From Leptodontidium sp. MPI-SDFR-AT-0119 (taxonomy: Eukaryota; Ascomycota; Leotiomycetes; Helotiales; Leptodontidiaceae): a stretch of DNA of 64,000 nucleotides. Location: the NCBI GenBank assembly GCA_020726505.1, contig JAHLEZ010000008.1, positions 1,178,001 to 1,242,000 of the forward strand, read 5' to 3'. The stretch's first letter is position 1. Every line of letters starts with the position of its first letter. The position numbers were made by a program, and so were the translations under genes. Below the pieces are notes generated by a model. It did no database searches. It saw only the letters and a program-made list of their open reading frames with translations, and was not told where the DNA came from. Positions 58,375 through 64,000 of the stretch are shown here, piece by piece.

Positions 58375-58909
58375 TCATATGACCTTCTGGATTAATTCCA
58401 GCATATCGAAAAAGGCCTCCCTCTCCATGTCAATCTTTTGCAGTCCAAAACCAACCACCACAGTTCGTGTATCCTCCGGATCTCTCGTAGCAATCAGACT
58501 TGCAATTTGGCTGGCGTATAAATGACCAATTACCTCTCGTTGATCGCCACCTGCACCAAGAAGAGTCTTTGGGGTCAAGTGGCTTAGGGGAAGGGTGTCT
58601 TCGCCATCCGCTGGAAGTGCTGTGTCGAAGGATGTAGGCGAGGCTGAGGACAGAGGTACTTGAATCTGAACGACACAGGGTCAGAAGGGTTCATCCCTAT
58701 ATTTGAATGAAACGTACCCATTGCGACAACCGACCCTCTTGAGAGATTGTGATCAGGATCTTGTCTGAGAAGTAAACAGATGATACATCCGTTTCTTGTC
58801 CGTTCACAAGACCAGCAGCGTGTTTCGTTGCTGCAGGAAATGGAGATGGCTCTACTCCACCACCAATCGCCATACTTTGTAGACCTCCAGAGATGTTCGG
58901 GACGGACAT
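58375..58909 (-). CDS. Proteasome assembly chaperone 3-like protein
   Basis: Two exons, 58909-58718 and 58665-58375, give 160 residues. AAGLVNGQETDVSSVYFSDK, ILITISQEGRLSQW, PKTLLGAGGDQREVIGHLYASQIA and TVVVGFGL match the pattern of PSMG3/PAC3, a small beta-sandwich that with PAC4 (Poc4/Irc25 in yeast) helps build the 20S proteasome alpha ring. It acts in cytosol and nucleus. The first 25 residues are extra and low in structure. The 47-nt intron is phase 0. It diverges from the Dhr1 helicase gene with only about 200 bp between starts. The call rests on recalled family pattern, as PAC3 is poorly conserved. Confidence 0.7.
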
Positions 58910-59109
58910 GTTGTTGATGTTGATGAGGCTGAACTTGAAGAGGGGAGAAATGAATGTCGTTGGAATTGTCTTGACTTGCTGCGAGGCTGCAGCCTTGTTC
59001 GGCCACCGCCTTTCCACTTTTGGCGATGCGCTCTGCAGTACGGGAAATACTTTCAGATAAAAAATCTCCAGAAGGTTCAACAGGGAAAATGTTCTGAAAT
59101 ACTCCAAAC
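58910..59109. promoter_or_regulatory. Divergent promoter of PAC3-like and Dhr1 genes
   Basis: 200 bp separate the two start codons. Both products serve assembly of large complexes (proteasome, small ribosomal subunit), so a shared growth-linked promoter is plausible. No motif was identified. Confidence 0.4.
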
Positions 59110-62100
59110 ATGGGCAAATTCGTCCCCCGACAGCGAAAGCACAAGGTCAAGGAACGAGAGAGACGAGAAAAAGAGGGTGCCTCCCAGGATCCCACCGTCG
59201 ACTCCAATGCCGTGGAAATCATCCCCGCCGCAAAGACCGAACATGAAGAGAAGAAGCGTCGCATGAGAGAAGAGATTGAGAAGCAGGGTCCCAAAATCAG
59301 TGGGAAGAAGGCCAAACGATTGGAGAAATACCTCGAGACGAAGTTGAGGAAGGATGAGAATCGGGAGCTTATCGCGCGGTTGGCAAAGGCGCAGACGGAT
59401 ACCAGTCTCTATCAGAGCAGTAGCAGATTAGGTCAAGGTCGGGAGACGAAAAGGCAGAGACTTGAGAGGGCATTGAACGAACATAGGGCTGGGATTGATG
59501 TCGATGGAGACAATGACGAGCTTCTGTTTGAGAAGAGGACACCGAGGGAGGCTGCAGATGAGGAATCGTCCGACGAAGATGAGGTGGAAGAGAAGACTGG
59601 AGGACTGTTCAAGACGCCAATTACTGTGCCAATTCAGGCCAAAAAGCTCATTGTTAGTCTCGGTGCAGGTCTCAAGAGACCTCTCGAGGTTGACGAAGAA
59701 GGGAAGCCTGTTCTGAAGAAACGGAAACGAAGAGGAGGCGTCAATTCCAAACTATCCTTCAAGCACGAAGCTCCGGAAGAACCAGAATGGGAGGGATTTA
59801 GTTCTGCTTCCGAGATGGACAGCAATACGGACAGTGATGCTTCGATACAAGGCTACGACGATATATCAGACGCCTCGGACAACGACCAACAAGAGGAATC
59901 ATCCTCGGATTCCGATTCGAAGTCTGGGGACGAGGACGAGGAGTCTTCGTCAGAGGATGAAGATGAAGAAGGCTCACCAAAACCACAAAGGTCGTCTGCA
60001 TTCAAGGCATGGGCGAATCAACAATTGAATGAAGCTCTTGGGTACCAGTCAATATCAAATATTCCGAATGCGACAGAAACTCCAAAAATAGCTGGATTCA
60101 AGCCCAGAGCTCCCGAGCAAGATCCCTTACCTTTGGAATTGCAAACAACCTCCAATGGTAGCCGAAAGGCATACAGTGTCACTGTAACCAGGACATCGGA
60201 AATACAAGACGTGCGGTTGAAGCTTCCAGTTGTTGCCGAGGAACAAAAGATTATGGAATCAATACATAATAATAACTTGGTCGTCGTTTATGGAGCCACT
60301 GGATCAGGAAAGACTACCCAAGTTCCTCAATTCTTGTACGAAGCAGGTTATGGGACAAAGGACTCGCCGACGCCTGGAATGATTGGAGTCACGCAACCCC
60401 GCCGAGTGGCCGCTGTCAGTATGGCAAAGCGTGTTGGTGATGAGCTGGGTGATCACGGAAAGCGAGTTGCCTACCAGATTCGATTCGAGGGCACCGTGGG
60501 AGCAGAAACTGCCATCAAATTCATGACAGATGGTGTGCTGCTGCGTGAAGTGGCACAAGATATTGCTTTGCAGAAATACTCTGCAATCATCATTGATGAG
60601 GCTCACGAGAGGAGCGTCAATACCGACATCTTGGTTGGAATGTTGAGTCGAGTTGTCAAGCTGCGCGAGGAGATGGCAACAGAAGATTCTTCAATCAAAC
60701 CATTGAAGCTCATCATTATGTCGGCTACTCTCAGAATCACGGACTTTACACAAAATGCTACTCTCTTTTCAAAACCACCACCAGTCCTTCAAGCCGAAGG
60801 ACGACTATACCCGGTCGTGAACCATTTTGCACGGAAAACACATCACGATTATATTGAAGATGCGTTCCGGAAGATCAGCAGAGGGCACAAGAAGCTACCT
60901 CCTGGTGGGTTTCTCGTTTTTCTAACAGGTCAGAATGAGATTACCCAATTGAGCAAGCGATTGAAGGAGGCTTTCCGAATTGGTCACACTACATCAGGAC
61001 CTCAGGTGAGGATATCTGGAAGAGACGCTCCTATAGAGGCAGAAGATGTTGATTTTGGAGACACGATGGAGGTCAATAATGACGATTACGAGGAAGACGA
61101 AGAGGTTGATATCAATCTCGATGATGACGAGTTCAACATAGAAGAAGAGGACGCAGACACCGGCCCGGCCAAGATGCACATTCTACCACTTTACTCACTC
61201 CTCCCGACAAGGGAACAACTGAGGGTGTTTGAGCCACCACCAGACAATTCGCGCCTCGTAATCTTGGCCACGAACGTTGCCGAGACGAGTCTTACGATCC
61301 CAGGCATTCGTTACGTGTTCGATTGTGGAAGGTCAAAAGAGCGAAAGTATGACCGAACGACTGGTGTTCAAAGTTTTGAAGTTGGATGGATCAGTAAAGC
61401 CAGTGCGAGTCAACGTGCTGGTCGTGCTGGACGAACTGGGCCTGGCCATTGTTATCGACTATATTCCTCGGCTGTCTACGAACGAGACTTCGCAGAGTTT
61501 GCAGAGCCAGAAATTCTGCGGATGCCAATCGAGGGAGTTGTGCTACAGTTGAAAGCCATGAACCTTCAACATGTGGTCAATTTTCCATTTCCAACACCAC
61601 CAGATCGCCAAAGCCTTGCAAGGTCGGAGAAGCTATTGACATATCTATCGGCGCTATCACCAACTGGGCAGATTACACAGACTGGGTCGACGATGTCAAT
61701 ATTTCCCTTATCTCCTCGCTTCGCTCGAATCTTACTTGTGGGGCATCTGCATAACTGTCTCCCCTACACCATCGCATTGGTAGCAGGCCTTTCTGCACCC
61801 GATTTCTTCATTCCCGAGAACCAGGTTGTACCTGCCGCTCCAGTGAGGGAAGAAGACGCTTATTTCACGAATGCGGATCGGATTGAAGAAGATGTCCGGC
61901 TCAATATCAGACGACAATTCAACAAGGTCCAGAAGGATTTCTGCTTCCTCGACGACAAGTCCGATGCTATCAAACTCCTTCAAGTGGTGGGGGAATTTGC
62001 ACACGAACCCACAGAAACGTGGTGCAAGGAACACTTTGTCCGTTTCAAAGTTCTGAAAGAGATCCTGCAGCTTCGGAGACAAATCACAGATCTTCTGCGG

Positions 62101-62721
62101 ACCAATATCACAGCTTTTGCGGGTCTCAAATTCCAAGACAAGCTCGACCCACCGTCTGCCAAGCAAGTCAAAGCCCTCAAACAGATGGTAGCTGCAGGCT
62201 TCATAGATCATGTCGCGATGCGAGCCGATCTGTCGCCCAATCATCCAGACGTGAGGCGTAAACCAACACGAGCCATCGACGTTCCGTACGTCACGCTTTT
62301 CCCTTCACATATCAAGCGGGACGACGATGAGAAGGCGGTCTATATCCATCCCTCGTCACCACTCGCACACATCAGCCCGCAGGAGTGCCCGGAGTATATA
62401 GTGTACTCATACCTCCAGCGAGCCGCACCTGCAGCTGCAACGCCAGAGAAGGCCCCCAGGACCCGGATGCACGCCTTGACGGACATTACTGGCGGACAGC
62501 TTGCTGCGCTGGCAAAGGGGACACCGCTGCTGCACTACGGCAAGCCAATCAAAGAAGTGATGCCGAAGATGAAGGGCCAAGGAGACGCCAACGCCAGCGA
62601 GAGGGAGTGCTGGGTGATCCCATATCTGAGAGCCGAAGGGACGGGAGGCATTGGATGGCCGTTACCCGCCAGGAAGGTAACGCAGAAGAAAATAGCAGGA
62701 CGAGGATGGGTTGTCGAATAA
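59110..62721 (+). CDS. ecm16: DEAH-box RNA helicase Dhr1/Ecm16 (DHX37)
   Basis: A single exon of 1203 residues. The N-terminus MGKFVPRQRKHKVKERERRE, a lysine-rich region and acidic SDSDSKSGDEDEESSSEDED stretches are typical of nucleolar factors. Helicase motifs are complete: GATGSGKTTQ (I), TQPRRVAA (Ia), DEAHER (II), SATLR (III), FLTGQNEI (IV), TNVAETSLTIPGIRYV (V) and QRAGRAGRTGPG (VI). An acidic insertion lies between motifs IV and V. The HA2 and OB-fold regions follow, ending near the C-terminus with GWPLPARKV. Dhr1 removes U3 snoRNA from pre-18S rRNA in the nucleolus; length and layout match DHX37. The gene is intronless, unlike most neighbours. Confidence 0.93.
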   Translation: MGKFVPRQRKHKVKERERREKEGASQDPTVDSNAVEIIPAAKTEHEEKKRRMREEIEKQGPKISGKKAKRLEKYLETKLRKDENRELIARLAKAQTDTSLYQSSSRLGQGRETKRQRLERALNEHRAGIDVDGDNDELLFEKRTPREAADEESSDEDEVEEKTGGLFKTPITVPIQAKKLIVSLGAGLKRPLEVDEEGKPVLKKRKRRGGVNSKLSFKHEAPEEPEWEGFSSASEMDSNTDSDASIQGYDDISDASDNDQQEESSSDSDSKSGDEDEESSSEDEDEEGSPKPQRSSAFKAWANQQLNEALGYQSISNIPNATETPKIAGFKPRAPEQDPLPLELQTTSNGSRKAYSVTVTRTSEIQDVRLKLPVVAEEQKIMESIHNNNLVVVYGATGSGKTTQVPQFLYEAGYGTKDSPTPGMIGVTQPRRVAAVSMAKRVGDELGDHGKRVAYQIRFEGTVGAETAIKFMTDGVLLREVAQDIALQKYSAIIIDEAHERSVNTDILVGMLSRVVKLREEMATEDSSIKPLKLIIMSATLRITDFTQNATLFSKPPPVLQAEGRLYPVVNHFARKTHHDYIEDAFRKISRGHKKLPPGGFLVFLTGQNEITQLSKRLKEAFRIGHTTSGPQVRISGRDAPIEAEDVDFGDTMEVNNDDYEEDEEVDINLDDDEFNIEEEDADTGPAKMHILPLYSLLPTREQLRVFEPPPDNSRLVILATNVAETSLTIPGIRYVFDCGRSKERKYDRTTGVQSFEVGWISKASASQRAGRAGRTGPGHCYRLYSSAVYERDFAEFAEPEILRMPIEGVVLQLKAMNLQHVVNFPFPTPPDRQSLARSEKLLTYLSALSPTGQITQTGSTMSIFPLSPRFARILLVGHLHNCLPYTIALVAGLSAPDFFIPENQVVPAAPVREEDAYFTNADRIEEDVRLNIRRQFNKVQKDFCFLDDKSDAIKLLQVVGEFAHEPTETWCKEHFVRFKVLKEILQLRRQITDLLRTNITAFAGLKFQDKLDPPSAKQVKALKQMVAAGFIDHVAMRADLSPNHPDVRRKPTRAIDVPYVTLFPSHIKRDDDEKAVYIHPSSPLAHISPQECPEYIVYSYLQRAAPAAATPEKAPRTRMHALTDITGGQLAALAKGTPLLHYGKPIKEVMPKMKGQGDANASERECWVIPYLRAEGTGGIGWPLPARKVTQKKIAGRGWVVE

Positions 62722-63333
62722 GAGAACCCCGAATAATGAGGCCATTGCTGTGATACCCACCAAAGTTTGGGGGCACAACGTAAAATCCTGATTTTCTCGC
62801 TTCGCTTCGCCTCGTCTCTTCTCGCTCACCGTTGTCGCTTCGATCGTGAAGCAGCTGAACCACTTAACCCGCTTAATTCTCTGTGTTGTTGTGGAACCTC
62901 TGGTGGGTTGGGAGCGACCTTGTGATCACCCCAATGCCGTCATCTGGCAGCAACAGTGACAGTGCCTATACAGTGCTCATCCAGTTCCAGTCCACTGAGC
63001 CACTCTACTATCCACCCCGGGACGGGCTTCCGAGATAAGCGACCCCACTCCTGGGAAAGTCAAAGTTGGGATGGGTGAGCTTGAGCTTGAGCTTGAGCTT
63101 CAGCTGCACTTCACTTCTTGACCGCTGAACCGCTGACCCGGCGTGCTCTCTCCTTCCTTCGCTCTTCAAGTACTAGTGAGGCTATATCCCCGTCCGTTCG
63201 GTTCTTGTTTGCTTTGTCTTGCTCGCTCCCTCTCTTTGATGGTGTTCCTGCGTCTCGTATCGCAAATACAGTACCATAGTGACTGACCAGGAAAGAGAAG
63301 ACAAGGGCAGGGCAGAGCCTCAAGCGTCAAAGT
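62722..63333. other. Intergenic, no gene seen
   Basis: About 610 bp before the dehydrogenase gene. A GAGCTT hexamer is repeated in tandem four times near 63079-63103 (GAGCTTGAGCTT type). It probably contains the dehydrogenase promoter. Confidence 0.5.
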
Positions 63334-64000
63334 ATGACCCTTTTCCCCGGTGTTGCATTAGTCACTGGTGCCGCTTCAGGTAAGGCCAAGCATCTATTCA
63401 TTTCTACCCAATGATCTCACCTCACCGCTCTTCATCTCATCTCAGTCAACACATCTATCCATTCATCCTACCTGTCTTCGCAAAGCACAGAAGAGCAAAC
63501 AAGAGTTCCAGTATTGATATGAAAATGACTCTAAAGGGATTGGACGAGCAACTGCCATTTCATTCGCGCTAGAAGGATGTCCGCAGATCGCGATATGTGA
63601 CCGCAACCGCGAAGGTCTCCTCGAGACCGAGAAGTACATGAAAGAAGTATCCGCGTTCGCGGAGGTGATGGTCTACCAGGTTGACATGCTGGAGGAGGAG
63701 CAAGTGGAATGCATGGTACAAGCTGCCGTCGCCGAATGGGGACGTGTGGACTATGCTGTTAACGCTGCCGGTACTCGCTCCAACAATCACTCACTCACAC
63801 AATCTCCGATCGAGGTGTGTGTGTGGAGGAAAAGCACACGGAGTGAAGAAAAAGTCATGATTCTGGTTCTGATATGAATTTTTTTGTAGGAGTCATCGGC
63901 AATAACGAGCGCTCTACCTCGACCAGCGCATATAATTTCGATTTGATCAATAACATCAATTACCGCGGGACGTGGCTCTCCTCGCGCGCCGAGCTAGCAC
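63334..64000 (+). CDS. Short-chain dehydrogenase/reductase (partial, runs off the window)
   Basis: Three exons are visible, 63334-63379, 63537-63770 and 63890 to the end. The cofactor site VALVTGAASG-IGRATA is assembled across the first splice (TGxxxGIG), followed by AICDRNREGL, the DML position after the fourth strand, and VDYAVNAAG (NNAG-type) across the second splice, then GVIGNNERSTSTSAYNFDLINNINYRGTWL. The Tyr-x-x-x-Lys active site lies beyond the window. The first residues fit an NAD(P)-dependent SDR of the classical type. Function and end are unknown. Confidence 0.82.

Overview
The window is filamentous ascomycete nuclear DNA (Pezizomycotina; the gene set would suit a leotiomycete, but that is a guess). 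Most genes have introns of about 43-110 nt, many exactly 48 nt, with GT..AG ends and CTAAC/CTAAT-like branch points. Genes lie on both strands with separate promoters and no operons. Gene families such as Med6, Dhr1, Atg22, fungal rhodopsin-like membrane proteins and GPI-type wall proteins are fungal. All gene models were built by hand; in all but a few named cases the exon lengths add up to a whole number of codons.

Layout. 1-3.8 kb is gene-poor, with pyrimidine tracts, microsatellites and a 255-bp inverted-repeat element. 3.8-5.1 kb holds an alpha/beta-hydrolase. 7.4-10.4 kb holds a DUF2841/YDR124W-like gene (with a GC-AG intron) directly downstream of a caspase-fold gene on the same strand. 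11.6-16.6 kb has an O-methyltransferase divergent from a cytosolic GH13 enzyme. 17.7-18.2 kb holds a small unknown protein. 18.9-25.2 kb has two surface proteins, a membrane-anchored pepsin-like protein lacking its first catalytic Asp and a long repeat-rich GPI-type wall protein. 25.9-34.3 kb is core: MED6, an MMTAG-like RS protein, and a 1777-residue HATPase protein with a C-terminal HELAH motif.

34.9-45.1 kb is the accessory part. It has two fungal rhodopsin-like membrane proteins plus a probable C-terminal fragment of a third, an O-methyltransferase pseudogene with RIP-like stop codons, AT-rich islands, a second inverted-repeat element and an SRPK-like kinase.

45.6-64 kb is mostly conserved. 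It holds a GH3 N-acetylglucosaminidase fused to two acetyltransferase-like domains, an Atg22-family vacuolar permease, an ADGF-type adenosine deaminase convergent with an NCS1 nucleobase permease, a 2-oxoglutarate dioxygenase, a PAC3-like proteasome chaperone divergent from the helicase Dhr1/Ecm16, and the start of a short-chain dehydrogenase that runs off the window.

Working together: ADGF plus NCS1 fit purine salvage; the GH3-GNAT fusion and Atg22 fit recycling of wall and vacuolar material; the caspase-like/DUF2841 pair and the pepsin-like membrane protein are the best candidates for little-described biology. No rRNA, tRNA or CRISPR was seen.
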